Origin: Oceanospirillaceae bacterium
GTDB taxonomy: Bacteria > Pseudomonadota > Gammaproteobacteria > Pseudomonadales > Balneatricaceae
Reading direction: 5' to 3'
Length of the DNA: 44,344 nt
Assembly: GCA_013215375.1 (NCBI GenBank)
Contig: JABSRB010000021.1
Span: 1 to 44,344 of the forward strand
The stretch's first letter is position 1, and each line of letters begins with the position of its first letter. The translations under genes and the position numbers were made by a program. This document shows, piece after piece, positions 1-8,928 of the stretch. The notes under the pieces are model-generated. The model did no database searches and was not told where the DNA came from. It saw nothing but the letters and a program-made list of their open reading frames with translations.

Positions 1-1
1 T

Positions 2-508
2 AAAGCTAACGTATTTGAATTGACCATGTTGTGTCGCGAAGTCATTCAGGAGATGAGTGCGGGTTATCCTGAGGTTGAATTGACTCACATGTATGTGGAC
101 AATGCGGCGATGCAATTGATTCGTGAGCCCAAGCAGTTTGATGTAATCGTTACTGGCAATATGTTCGGTGATATTTTATCGGATGCGGCTGCCATGTTGA
201 CCGGTTCTATCGGCATGTTGCCATCGGCATCTCTGGATGTGAACGGTAAGGGCATGTATGAGCCATGTCACGGCTCTGCACCTGATATAGCAGGGCAAGG
301 CATTGCTAACCCATTGGCAATGATCTTGTCTGCGGCAATGATGTTGCGCCACTCGCTTAATTGCGCTGCTGTCGCTGACAAAATTGAAGCAGCAGTTGAA
401 GTAGTGCTTGATCAAGGCTTGCGTACCGCTGATATATACTCAGAGGGCTGCACTAAGGTTAGCACTAAAGAAATGGGTGATGCGGTAGTCGCTGCCCTTA
501 AGGTGTAA
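2..508 (+). CDS. leuB: 3-isopropylmalate dehydrogenase, C-terminal part (5' end outside window)
   Basis: LeuB oxidatively decarboxylates 3-isopropylmalate with NAD+ in cytoplasmic leucine synthesis. The frame is open from the window edge, so the gene starts outside and no start codon should be called here; the TTG at 20 and ATG at 26 are internal. Visible family blocks are KANVFE at the very start, the metal/substrate region [11 protein letters not shown], the [16 protein letters not shown] block and the cofactor-binding stretch [15 protein letters not shown]. About half the enzyme (168 residues) is present. A strong intrinsic terminator follows 33 bp after the stop, so leuB is probably the last gene of its operon. 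The NAD-type loop HGSAPDIAG separates it from isocitrate dehydrogenase. Confidence 0.95.
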   Translation, partial: KANVFELTMLCREVIQEMSAGYPEVELTHMYVDNAAMQLIREPKQFDVIVTGNMFGDILSDAAAMLTGSIGMLPSASLDVNGKGMYEPCHGSAPDIAGQGIANPLAMILSAAMMLRHSLNCAAVADKIEAAVEVVLDQGLRTADIYSEGCTKVSTKEMGDAVVAALKV

Positions 509-541
509 GCGAGCCAAGTTTCCTCCCGGAAAAATTTAAAT

Positions 542-565
542 GCCGAGCTTATGCTCGGCTTTTTT
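542..565 (+). terminator. Intrinsic terminator after leuB
   Basis: A perfect 7-bp stem, gccgagc at 542-548 and gctcggc at 553-559, closes a ttat loop and runs into six T residues (560-565). It lies 33 bp after the leuB stop and ends the leucine transcript. Confidence 0.9.
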
Positions 566-670
566 ATGTTTGGGGCGAACGATATAGCGCGATGGCTGCT
601 GTGCCGAAGGGCGTATATTGTCTGTAAAAGTTCAGCTGGAAATAGCTGTGATATCCGTATCGATGTTAGC

Positions 671-779
671 AGTTATAGAGAGTGAATCATCACTTGACCG
701 GTAATCAATTAGCAAAAGTGACAATATCAACTAAAATTAACAGTGAAGACTGACGATAAACCATGAAGTTATAGAGAGT
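671..779 (+). repeat. Pair of 13-bp direct repeats in the diguanylate cyclase leader
   Basis: The 13-mer agttatagagagt occurs exactly at 671-683 and again at 767-779, 96 bp apart, in the leader of the gene starting at 793. The flanks do not match, so this is a short repeat and not a recent long duplication. The second copy covers the purine-rich stretch just before the gene. It could be a regulator site pair; nothing here proves that. Confidence 0.4.
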
Positions 780-792
780 TTGTAATTAGTAG

Positions 793-1920
793 ATGTTAGA
801 TAATTATGATAAACGCTTAAAAGCACAAGTATTAAACGAACTCACTGATAGGGCGCGAGGAGGTATTTTTAGCTACGCTATTATTTGGTTTTCTAGCGCT
901 GTCTGGGCTGATTTGTCTATATTACAGCCGCTGTTTTTTTGGCTTAATAGCCTGTTTTTTGCCTTGTTGTGTTTGGTTAGACTGTCGCACTATATTGTGC
1001 TGAAAAAACGGTTAATAAATAATATTGAGTTATTGAGTCGATGGTTAATTATCAGTGTGCTGGTCAGTGCGCTTCATCTAGGCTTGGTAACTGCATGGAT
1101 AGTCACTCATGCGCAGTTCGATAAACTACATTATTTCTTTCTGATAGCGACTACTGCTTTTGCAATGGCGGGCACGGCAAATCTAGCAATATCGAAAGAG
1201 ATAAGACGTTGTTATCCGTATTTTGCATTATTGCCCAGTATTTTAGCGGGTTTAGTGATTGAGGGAGAAGAGAACCTGTTTTTGGCGATACTGGCCATTT
1301 TTGCGTTATTTTATATCGTCAGTACCGCGAAAATAGCCGCTGCAGATTATTGGAATGCGGTGCACAACAACATGTTGGCGGAAGATAGAGCGCTGCTGTT
1401 GGAAAAATTAAATAATACCGATCCATTGACTAAATTACATAATAGACTTTATTTTGATAGTTGTTTTATAAAAGAGTGGAAGCGTTGTACGCGGCAGGCG
1501 AGCCCCATTTCTTTAATGATGATTGATTTGGACCATTTTAAGCTGGTTAATGATAGTTTTGGCCATCAGTTCGGCGATTTGTGTCTGGTTGAGGTAGCCA
1601 AGGTTTTATCCAAAGTTATTTCCAGGGAATTCGATGTTGTGGCTCGATATGGCGGTGAAGAATTTATCGTACTGCTACCTGCCACTGACTTAAAAAATGC
1701 CAGACAAGTAGCAGCCAATATCTTGAATTCTGTGGCAAGCATCGCGCTTGAGTGTAATGGAGAAAAAGTGGTGTTGGGGTGTTCAATAGGCATTCAAAGC
1801 ATTGTACCTAGTAGGGCGGCTAAAGGTGCTGACTTAATAAAACAGGCGGATGATGCGCTCTACTTTGCTAAAAATAGCGGTAGGCATAGATATCACATTT
1901 ATGATTTGGCGTGCGCTTAA
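793..1920 (+). CDS. Membrane-bound diguanylate cyclase (GGDEF)
   Basis: This enzyme should make c-di-GMP from two GTP at the inner membrane. Residues about 25-185 form five or six hydrophobic helices, an integral membrane sensor region resembling MASE-type modules but not one I can name. A short linker (about 186-206) leads to a GGDEF domain. NNTDPLTKLHNR opens it at 207, DLDHFKLVND gives the metal-binding aspartate at 245-254, and the active loop is GGEEF at 287-291. REFD at 278-281 is a well-placed RxxD inhibitory site, so product feedback is expected. There is no EAL or HD-GYP domain. It stands alone between the leuB terminator and the convergent rhlE. The signal it senses is unknown. Confidence 0.9.
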   Translation: MLDNYDKRLKAQVLNELTDRARGGIFSYAIIWFSSAVWADLSILQPLFFWLNSLFFALLCLVRLSHYIVLKKRLINNIELLSRWLIISVLVSALHLGLVTAWIVTHAQFDKLHYFFLIATTAFAMAGTANLAISKEIRRCYPYFALLPSILAGLVIEGEENLFLAILAIFALFYIVSTAKIAAADYWNAVHNNMLAEDRALLLEKLNNTDPLTKLHNRLYFDSCFIKEWKRCTRQASPISLMMIDLDHFKLVNDSFGHQFGDLCLVEVAKVLSKVISREFDVVARYGGEEFIVLLPATDLKNARQVAANILNSVASIALECNGEKVVLGCSIGIQSIVPSRAAKGADLIKQADDALYFAKNSGRHRYHIYDLACA

Positions 1921-1995
1921 ATAAGTCGCCGCCCTGTGTCAGTAAATCTGCGCATTAGAGTGTAGCTAATCTCGAGTAGCTCGCTTTTGTTGCTG

Positions 1996-3282
1996 CTATT
2001 TCTTCTTTGATTTACTCAGTAATGAGGGGCGAAGTGCAGGTTTATTGGATTTTTCAATCTCTGGCGCCACATATCTCGCTTTGGCGGTTTTTCGTACCTT
2101 GCTGTTGGCGCGTTTAATCCCCGCGGTTTTTTCGCTACTTAATTTACCGTTTTGCAATAGGGGAATGCTTTGAAACTGCACTTGTTTGCCCATTAGCTGC
2201 TCGATTTCCATCAAATACTGGCGCTCATCGGGTGCAACAAAGGAGATTGCCTGGCCGCTTTTTCCGGCACGTGCGGTACGTCCTATACGATGTACGTATG
2301 CTTCAGGCTGATTAGGTAAATCGTAATTGACCACTCTGGGCAGTGCTTCGATATCTAAGCCACGGGCTGCGACATCGGTAGCGACCAGTACATCCACTTG
2401 TTGTTCGGTAAAAGCCGTTAGCGCGGCAATGCGCTCTTTTTGTAGTTTGTCGCCGTGAATAGAGGTGGCGTTGATGCCTTGCTCTATCAGAACTTGGGCA
2501 ACTTTTTCAGCACGTCTTTTAGTACGTGTAAAAACCAGTGTTTGACGCCATTTTCCACTGCTGATCAAATAATGTAATACTTCGTCTTTGTTGGCGTTAT
2601 CTACTTTGTAGGCTATTTGCTGTACTTTTTTTGCCGCGGAGTTGGCGGGGGCGGCGCTTATTTTTTGCGGTGCATTAAGCACTTGGGCTGCCCATTGTTC
2701 AATTTTGTCGTTATAAGTGGCAGAAAATAGCAGTGTCTGACGTTTTTTTGGGGCAAAGCTCATGATGCGATTAATATCGTGAATGAAGCCTAGATCCAGC
2801 ATACGATCAGCCTCATCAAACACCAAAATTTCCAGTTGTTGTAAATTAAATTTGTTTTGAATTAACATCTCTAGCAATCTGCCGGGAGTTGCTACAAGTA
2901 TGTCGGCTCCACGTTTCATTTTGCGAATTTGATTTTCAAAGCGAACGCCACCGTAGACGGAGATAACCCGCATCCCTAACTGTTCGCCATAGCTTAAGGT
3001 TTTTTCTGCTACTTGAATCGCCAGCTCACGTGTAGGGGTGAGTATTAAAGCGCGTATCGGATGATAGTTATCATCGGGAGCAAAAGCTTGTAGTTTTTCG
3101 ATAATGGGCAGAGCAAAGGCGGCTGTTTTGCCGGTGCCGGTTTGGGCTTGCGCAAGAATGTCTCTCCCTTGAAGGATCACCGGGATTGCCTTGGCTTGAA
3201 TTTCAGTGGTGTGTTTGTAGTCCAGTTGTTGCAGGGTGGATTGTAACTCTGCGCAGAGGTCGAGCTGGCTAAAATCTGCCAT
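1996..3282 (-). CDS. rhlE: DEAD-box ATP-dependent RNA helicase, RhlE type
   Basis: A cytoplasmic RNA helicase of the RhlE/SrmB group, which acts in ribosome assembly and RNA turnover. All core motifs are present: Walker A AQTGTGKT at 46-53, PTREL at 83-87, DEAD at 156-159 followed by RMLDLGF (typical of RhlE), SAT at 187-189, ARGLD near 306-310 and HRIGRTAR at 331-338. The last 70 residues are a lysine-rich tail ending in KSKKK, the usual RNA-binding extension. At 428 residues it is normal for the family. It is convergent with the diguanylate cyclase and lies about 120 bp downstream of the Na/Pi transporter on the same strand. The exact subfamily is the only doubt. Confidence 0.88.
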   Translation of the reverse strand: MADFSQLDLCAELQSTLQQLDYKHTTEIQAKAIPVILQGRDILAQAQTGTGKTAAFALPIIEKLQAFAPDDNYHPIRALILTPTRELAIQVAEKTLSYGEQLGMRVISVYGGVRFENQIRKMKRGADILVATPGRLLEMLIQNKFNLQQLEILVFDEADRMLDLGFIHDINRIMSFAPKKRQTLLFSATYNDKIEQWAAQVLNAPQKISAAPANSAAKKVQQIAYKVDNANKDEVLHYLISSGKWRQTLVFTRTKRRAEKVAQVLIEQGINATSIHGDKLQKERIAALTAFTEQQVDVLVATDVAARGLDIEALPRVVNYDLPNQPEAYVHRIGRTARAGKSGQAISFVAPDERQYLMEIEQLMGKQVQFQSIPLLQNGKLSSEKTAGIKRANSKVRKTAKARYVAPEIEKSNKPALRPSLLSKSKKK

Positions 3283-3401
3283 GTGAATTGCCTTTGATGC
3301 TTAGGCGTAAAGCCGAAGATTTGGGATGTTAAATAATTAAAAAGTGATTATAAAGGGTTCGCCCAGCACAATCACCGGTGGTTAATGCGTGATGCTTTGG
3401 G

Positions 3402-5030
3402 CTACTCTTTATCGTCAACGCGATCTTTGTTGCGCTCCATTTCCAGGAGCGGGTAGGCGACGCCGGTAATGTGCCAATTGATACGGTTAAGCTCGCGAAT
3501 GATATCAAGGTGTAACATGTTGTTATCACTACTGCCTTCGTGTAAACGATTAACGTGGTCTTGGCTTGCCTGTTCGGTAAGTTTCTTAACTTGACGTTTG
3601 CCCTCTAGTAACAAGTGTACTAGGTCAATATCTTGGGTGTTGAAAATGCGCATCGCTAAATGAAAATTGTTGAGTACCGTTTCATGAATGGTAACAATGT
3701 CAGCGAGGCCGTCATCACTGAGTTCAACTTTATCTTGTATTTTCTTGCGGGACATTTCGGCGATGTTTTCTGTGATATCAGCGCTATGTTCTAAGTTTAG
3801 TGAGAAAGCCATGATTCGGTTGGTCTGCGAGAGCTGCTCGCTCTTTAAGTCCTGCCTGCCTAATTTGCTGATATATCGAGAAATTTCGTTGTGTAGCCGG
3901 TCGACAGAGCGCTCCATTTTCATCAGCTCACGACTCGGCTCAGAGCTTTCAGATGTCAGAGCTGGCAGACAGTTGCCAATCATTGTATAAACTACTTCAG
4001 CCATGTGCATCGTTTCTCGTGTGACGCAATCGATAGCCATTGAAGGTGTAGAGATGAGCTTTTCATTCAAGTAACGTGATTCATTGACGTTGGCGGTTTT
4101 GACCGGGTCTGGGATGTAGCGTTTAACAATTGCATAAGCTTTAGAGGTTAAAGGTAGAAATACCAATGCCACGGATAAGTTGAAGATGGTGTGAAAATCA
4201 ACGACGTGGCGAGCGACATCAGTGGTGATGTAAGTACTTAAAAGCTCGGAAATTATGTCGATAAAAGGCAGTACTACTATGCAGGATATGATTTTAAAGC
4301 AGCTGTTGCTGACAGTGATGCGCAGTGCTTGTGCACCTTTGTTAAGCGTTGCGATAACAGCGGGGATTGTTCCGCCTATGTTGGCGCCAAGCACTAATAC
4401 TAGACTTAGTTGCGGGCTGATTATAGAGCTTGCCGCCAGGGACATAACTAACAGGATCATGGCAATACTAGAGTGGCTTATCCAAGTGAGCAGGACGATA
4501 AGTAAAATGGCCAACATGCGTTCATCTTCCAGCGCGTGAAATAATTCTTGAAGGACCGCAGCCTCACGCAGAGGGCCGGTAGATGAACCGATTAGTTTTA
4601 GTGATAGCAGCATTAGGCCAAGGCCTATTAATGCCATGCCTACGTGCTTGAATGTGTCGGTTGTGGCGCGTCTATGGGAGATCAAGCCGATGAATATTAA
4701 TGCCGGTGATAGCCAGCTTAAATCGTAAGAGAGTACTTGGGCCACTAAGGTGGTGCCAATGTCGGCACCTAGCATTACGGCGAGAGCGGGAGCTCCGGCG
4801 ATCAAGCTTCTGCTGGCAAAAGAAGAAATGAGCAGGGCGGTAGCGGTGCTGCTTTGCAGCACAGAAGTGATGCCTAGGCCCACGGCAAATGCAGAGGTTT
4901 TATTGCGAGTAAAGCGAGTGATTATTCGTTTTAGATCGTTGTTAAAAGCAGCAATGATACCCTGTTTTACCATTTCCATGCCAAATAATAGCAGAGAGAC
5001 GGCGCCTAAAATACTGATCAAGGTGTACAT
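3402..5030 (-). CDS. Na+/phosphate cotransporter (NptA/YjbB type) with C-terminal PhoU-like domain
   Basis: An inner-membrane sodium-coupled phosphate transporter. The N-terminal half has many hydrophobic helices and the two inverted Na/Pi repeats: QSSTAT at about 59-64 with GADIGTTL, and the second SHSSIAM with GANIGGTIPAV. From about residue 340 the protein becomes hydrophilic and helical (ERSVDRLHNEI and similar), matching the PhoU-like tail of bacterial NptA proteins. The frame extends to 5069, but I chose the ATG at 5030 because AGGAG lies 8 nt upstream and the protein then begins MYTLISILGAVSLLLFG as homologues do. This gives 542 residues. Import or export direction cannot be decided from sequence. 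Confidence 0.88.
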   Translation of the reverse strand: MYTLISILGAVSLLLFGMEMVKQGIIAAFNNDLKRIITRFTRNKTSAFAVGLGITSVLQSSTATALLISSFASRSLIAGAPALAVMLGADIGTTLVAQVLSYDLSWLSPALIFIGLISHRRATTDTFKHVGMALIGLGLMLLSLKLIGSSTGPLREAAVLQELFHALEDERMLAILLIVLLTWISHSSIAMILLVMSLAASSIISPQLSLVLVLGANIGGTIPAVIATLNKGAQALRITVSNSCFKIISCIVVLPFIDIISELLSTYITTDVARHVVDFHTIFNLSVALVFLPLTSKAYAIVKRYIPDPVKTANVNESRYLNEKLISTPSMAIDCVTRETMHMAEVVYTMIGNCLPALTSESSEPSRELMKMERSVDRLHNEISRYISKLGRQDLKSEQLSQTNRIMAFSLNLEHSADITENIAEMSRKKIQDKVELSDDGLADIVTIHETVLNNFHLAMRIFNTQDIDLVHLLLEGKRQVKKLTEQASQDHVNRLHEGSSDNNMLHLDIIRELNRINWHITGVAYPLLEMERNKDRVDDKE

Positions 5031-5417
5031 TGTTGCTCCTTTAAAGACCTTTGCAGGTATGTTTATCAATGGGTATGATGGTTAAGAGATGAGACCAGAC
5101 AAACATAAAAAATTATATTTTCACAAAGCTAGATTGATTCACATCTGGAATGCTAAGCAAATAAGGCTCTAGAGATTAGGGTGCGCTCAAATCTTATATT
5201 AAAAGTGGATAGCATTAATTAAATTATCACAGCGCTGATTAGAAATTAGTGTGGCTGTGATCATTAATTGCAGTAGAGGGGGTAATGTTTCTTAAAAACT
5301 GTATGCAATACTACCTGTATTCAATAACTTATATAGTAGCATAGATACAAAAAATCGCCATGCAAAAAACGCCAAGGATCAGCTATATAAGAAAAACACT
5401 GGGATTTTTCTCTCACT
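5031..5417. other. 387-bp intergenic region between bepA and the Na/Pi transporter
   Basis: It must hold the promoter of the minus-strand transporter and the 3' end of bepA. Just beyond the bepA stop, about 5390-5413, a weak AT-only hairpin (aaaaac and gtttttc type arms on the minus strand) could act as a terminator. I see no ORF or RNA gene here. Confidence 0.5.
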
Positions 5418-6881
5418 TTAGAATTTTGTTTTGAAATAACTTTCTACTTGCTCAAGATGCACTTCCAAATCGTCGAGAATATAGCTTTCTTTGGGTGTTA
5501 GGCTCTGCTCTCTGCGCGCAAAAGAGAGTTGTTTTTTAGCCCGCTGTACTTGCCCCACAAGCTGAAAATATTCAATGCGCGCTATATGCAGTAACACTTT
5601 TTGTCCCGCTAGCCCTTGAGCCTCAGCGAGTAAGTACCAAGCGTCGGCGTTATCGGGGTCGTGTTTGGTTAGCTGAGTTAATACGGTTGCCGCTTTGCCT
5701 GGTTGCTGACCCGCTAAATGATTTCGTGCTAGCAGTAATTGCACTGCACTGTTATCAGGGTAAATTTTGTTGAGGGAGTGCAGTGTTTTTTGTGCTTTTG
5801 TAAGTTGGCTGCTTTCGGTGAGTATTTGCGCCAAGCTGAGTCGAACAAAAATATGTTTGCGCCATAGACTTGGCAGCTTGGCAAATATTGCAATAGATTC
5901 TTGATAGTGATGCGCGTTAGCCAGCGCTAACGCATAGGTAAAGTTATTGATACTGCTTGGATCTTGCTTAGCTTTGGTTTTAAAATGATTGAGGGGGTGC
6001 TTTTGTCTAAGAAAGTATTTAACCTGAATTCTTGCCTGAACGATTGAAAAATCGATGTCATTGTTACCTTTGCGCTGATTGGTTAGCGAAAGCGCTCTGT
6101 TTTTGCTGTCTGATACTCGTGAGCTAGAGCTTGGGTGAGTCAATAAGAATTCTGGAGGAGAAGAGCCCTGTAGTCGCTGTAATTCTAATAATCTTGAAAA
6201 CATATTGGGCATCGCCATTGGATCGAAACCCGCTTTGGATAAATTTAGCATGCCGATATGATCTGCTTCCTGTTCGTTTTTACGGCTAAAGGCCAGTTGT
6301 GAAGAGGCTTGGCTTGCAGTAGTACTGGTGAGTACAGCAGTGCCCAATTCTGGATTGGCGACAGCGACGAGAATGCCGGTTAATAATGATGCGATGGCAA
6401 AAGGTGTGTTTATTCTCTGGCGTTCGAGTTGTTCAGCAAAATGCCTCTGGCTTAAGTGCGCTAGCTCGTGACTAATCACTGAGGCTAATTCTGCCTCAGA
6501 CTGTGCCGTCAGAATAATTCCCGCATGGATTCCCAGTACCCCGCCAGGCGCTGCAAAAGCATTGACGCTGAGGTTGCCAATCACTGCGATCGATACTCGC
6601 TGATCGGTTAATTGGCTGCTGGGAACCAGCTCTAAGGTTAAGTCTCTGACGTAGGCCTCAACAATAGGGTCATCAATGCTCTGATTGGCGCCGCGAATTT
6701 CTCTGATGATGCCCTGGCCTAAGTTATACTCTGTTTTCAGCGAGATAATAGATGAACTGTAATCGCCCAGTAGCGGCAAAGTATTGGCAGCAGTGATAGA
6801 GGTGAACGACATCGCCATCAATAGAGGGGCGAGCTGTTTGATGATTTTTCTGCAGGTGCAGGGCATATTGATAAGACTCAT
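5418..6881 (-). CDS. bepA: M48-family periplasmic metalloprotease with TPR repeats, BepA-like
   Basis: BepA (YfgC) is a zinc protease and chaperone that helps LptD and the BAM complex in outer-membrane assembly and degrades misassembled proteins. A hydrophobic stretch at about 17-32 ending before AANTLPLLGDY is a signal peptide. The zinc motif HELAH is at 138-142, with the third ligand in NEQEADHIG (E205). The second half (about 305-470) consists of TPR-like helices with repeated alanine/leucine pairs such as NADAWYLLAEAQGL. Its 487 residues match E. coli BepA. The start is uncertain: neither M1 nor M6 has a clear Shine-Dalgarno. It is divergent from the tusA-like gene. Confidence 0.92.
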   Translation of the reverse strand: MSLINMPCTCRKIIKQLAPLLMAMSFTSITAANTLPLLGDYSSSIISLKTEYNLGQGIIREIRGANQSIDDPIVEAYVRDLTLELVPSSQLTDQRVSIAVIGNLSVNAFAAPGGVLGIHAGIILTAQSEAELASVISHELAHLSQRHFAEQLERQRINTPFAIASLLTGILVAVANPELGTAVLTSTTASQASSQLAFSRKNEQEADHIGMLNLSKAGFDPMAMPNMFSRLLELQRLQGSSPPEFLLTHPSSSSRVSDSKNRALSLTNQRKGNNDIDFSIVQARIQVKYFLRQKHPLNHFKTKAKQDPSSINNFTYALALANAHHYQESIAIFAKLPSLWRKHIFVRLSLAQILTESSQLTKAQKTLHSLNKIYPDNSAVQLLLARNHLAGQQPGKAATVLTQLTKHDPDNADAWYLLAEAQGLAGQKVLLHIARIEYFQLVGQVQRAKKQLSFARREQSLTPKESYILDDLEVHLEQVESYFKTKF

Positions 6882-7146
6882 GGTTACAGGGCTTTAAGTT
6901 AAATGAATTGGTTAAAGTGGCAGTCGCCCTTAAAAATATTATAGACAAATCAGTAGACTATAAGTTTCCCTTTATTTGGTGCATATTGCTACCGTTTATC
7001 TGGGTAGTTGAAATCTGGCTGCATATTGTTGAATATCTGTGGCGTTAATAGTTGTATTTGGCCAGTGATATCCATAGGCTTGAGCTTTAAGTTTAAGGGC
7101 TTTTTTTGGGGCTTAATTTCGAAAACTAGCTAGATACCAGGGTTAA

Positions 7147-7383
7147 ATGACACAGATACAATACGATCAATATTTAGATGTTAAAGAATTCCAATGTCCT
7201 ATGCCTCTGCTTAAAACTAAGCAGGCTCTGCGCTATTTAAATGAAGGTGCTGTGCTGAAAGTGGCGACAACGGATGCTGGCTCGGTGAGAGACTTTAGTG
7301 TGTTTATAGAACACAGTAAACATCAGATGTTGGACATGCATGAAGCAGATGAGACTTATTACTTTTATATTAAAAAATATTAG
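7147..7383 (+). CDS. TusA/SirA-family small sulfurtransferase-like protein
   Basis: TusA-family proteins carry a persulfide on a conserved cysteine and pass sulfur to partners, as in tRNA thiolation. The 78-residue product has the hallmark early CPMP motif in FQCPMPLLKTKQALRYL at about 17-32, followed by the strand GAVLKVATTDAGSVRDF and a compact alpha/beta tail, so it is full length. CPMP in place of TusA's CPEP and the lack of a neighbouring thiolation gene mean it may be a TusA-like paralogue (YedF/YeeD-like), so I give no symbol. It probably shares a transcript with the AI-2E exporter 81 bp downstream. A hairpin repeat starts at its stop codon. Confidence 0.85.
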   Translation: MTQIQYDQYLDVKEFQCPMPLLKTKQALRYLNEGAVLKVATTDAGSVRDFSVFIEHSKHQMLDMHEADETYYFYIKKY

Positions 7384-7423
7384 GAGCTTGAACGAGAATA
7401 GTCTGTTTTCGATCAAGGTCTTA
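7381..7423 (+). repeat. Dispersed hairpin repeat, copy 1
   Basis: It starts at the tusA-like stop codon. The sequence folds as a long imperfect hairpin: TAGGAGC (7381-7387), TTGA (7388-7391) and CGAGAA (7393-7398) pair with TTTTCG (7406-7411), TCAA (7413-7416) and GGTCTTA (7417-7423), with one G-G mismatch and some G-U pairs. The first 36 nt match positions 24811-24846 with only three differences. Confidence 0.75.
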
Positions 7424-7464
7424 GTGCAATCCATTTTACAATGATGATGCAAAGAGAGAGATAA

Positions 7465-8529
7465 ATGAAAAGAGTTTTTTCCAAATGGATTGAGCGGTAT
7501 TTTTCAAATGAAGAAGCGTTGTTCTTATTCCTATTAATAGCCACTTCTCTGGTAATTATTTTAACCTTGGGAGGGCCTTTAGCACCAGTGTTCGCAGGGT
7601 TGATATTGGCATTTTTAATGCAGGGTTCGGTCAGCTGGTTAAAGAAAAAAGGGCTGGCGCATATAGTGTCAGTGAATATTGTATTTATAGCCTTCTTTTG
7701 TGCGTTACTATCGTTCATGTTTTTTGTTGTCCCCCAAGCCTGGAAACAATTAGCGAAATTGTTCAATGATATACCGTATATATTTCAACAGATCCAAGCC
7801 GGTTTATTGGTGCTCCCTGAACACTACCCCGATCTGGTGACGGAAGATCAAATCAGACAAGTTATTGCAATGGCCACCCGTGAATTAGCCTCGGTGGGTC
7901 AGTGGGTGTTGGCTTCGTCATTTAACTCGTTAGGGACTATTGTAGCGCTGTTAATATATTTTGTTTTAGTGCCTATATTAGTGTTCTTCTTTTTAAAGGA
8001 TGGCCGTCAATTAGCCCAGAATTGGACGGCTTTTCTTCCGGCAAAAAGAGAAATGATGACCAGCGTCTGGCATGAGATGGATGTGCAAATTGCCAATTAC
8101 ATTCGCGGTAAGACCGTTGAGATCTTTATTGTTGGTACTATTACTTATTTAGGTTTTATATTTTTTGATCTCGATTATGCGGCGCTACTGGCAATAATGG
8201 TGGGATTGTCTGTTTTAGTTCCTTATATAGGTGCTGCTTTAGTGACGCTTCCGGTAGCTATCATTGGTTTTTTCCAGTTTGGATGGGGCAATGAATTCAT
8301 GTACTTGATGGTGGTTTATGGAATTATTCAAGCATTAGACGGCAATGTGCTAGTACCATTGCTGTTTTCTGAAGCGGTTAATCTGCATCCTATTTCTATC
8401 ATTATCGCAGTATTGATTTTTGGTACCTTGTGGGGTTTTTGGGGGGTGTTTTTTGCAATACCATTGGCAACCTTAGTGAAGGCGATTGTTAGCGCTTGGC
8501 CTAAACCTCACGATGAGCTGGAAGATTAG
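7465..8529 (+). CDS. AI-2E family / PerM-type membrane transporter
   Basis: An inner-membrane protein of the AI-2 exporter superfamily (PF01594), a group that includes TqsA, PerM and Na+/H+ antiporters; the substrate cannot be read from sequence. Seven to eight hydrophobic helices are visible, including two near the start (about 20-52 and 67-90). Family blocks are the soluble loop with NYIRGKTVE at 211-219, VPYIGA at 252-257, and the C-terminal DGNVLVPLLFSEAVNLHPI motif ending at 310. Length 354 is typical. A good AGAGAG Shine-Dalgarno precedes the ATG. In other gammaproteobacteria PerM genes often lie near bepA and tusA-like genes, as here. Confidence 0.87.
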   Translation: MKRVFSKWIERYFSNEEALFLFLLIATSLVIILTLGGPLAPVFAGLILAFLMQGSVSWLKKKGLAHIVSVNIVFIAFFCALLSFMFFVVPQAWKQLAKLFNDIPYIFQQIQAGLLVLPEHYPDLVTEDQIRQVIAMATRELASVGQWVLASSFNSLGTIVALLIYFVLVPILVFFFLKDGRQLAQNWTAFLPAKREMMTSVWHEMDVQIANYIRGKTVEIFIVGTITYLGFIFFDLDYAALLAIMVGLSVLVPYIGAALVTLPVAIIGFFQFGWGNEFMYLMVVYGIIQALDGNVLVPLLFSEAVNLHPISIIIAVLIFGTLWGFWGVFFAIPLATLVKAIVSAWPKPHDELED

Positions 8530-8928
8530 GGCTTTTCTCGAAAGGTGCAAAGTAGTACATGCTGAAAAATTCAAGCATCGATTAGCAGTATTAAATGATG
8601 AGTGCTAGAAATATAGAAAATCCTTAGTCAGTTAATAATTCTTATTATTAAGTTCTTTGGTGAATGAGTTTATAATAACAGATGACGCTGGTTATCTTGT
8701 GGATGCACTAAGCTCTTATGGCGGGATTCAGCGGTAAGTTTTAAATCGATATTAAAACGTTTTTATCGATGAGAAGCTTTTTAAATGTGTAAGTTAAAGT
8801 GTATTATTAAACGGATGTTTAAGTATAATGATTTTTGCAGGCTCTCTATCCATCATTAAATTAAGTGTCGCTGCATTGGTAAATGCAATTTTATTCTCAA
8901 TTAAGGTTTCGGTGTAAGGCAAGTAACT
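8530..8928. other. 399-bp intergenic region upstream of the response regulator
   Basis: AT-rich leader containing the promoter of the response-regulator gene. Two atcgat sites (about 8747 and 8765) flank an AT-rich spacer. I find no convincing -35/-10 pair, ORF or RNA gene. Confidence 0.4.

Noticed and set aside
7413-7766. 117-residue minus-strand ORF over the start of the AI-2E exporter
   Set aside because: It is antisense to a clear gene, with no ribosome site and no domain.
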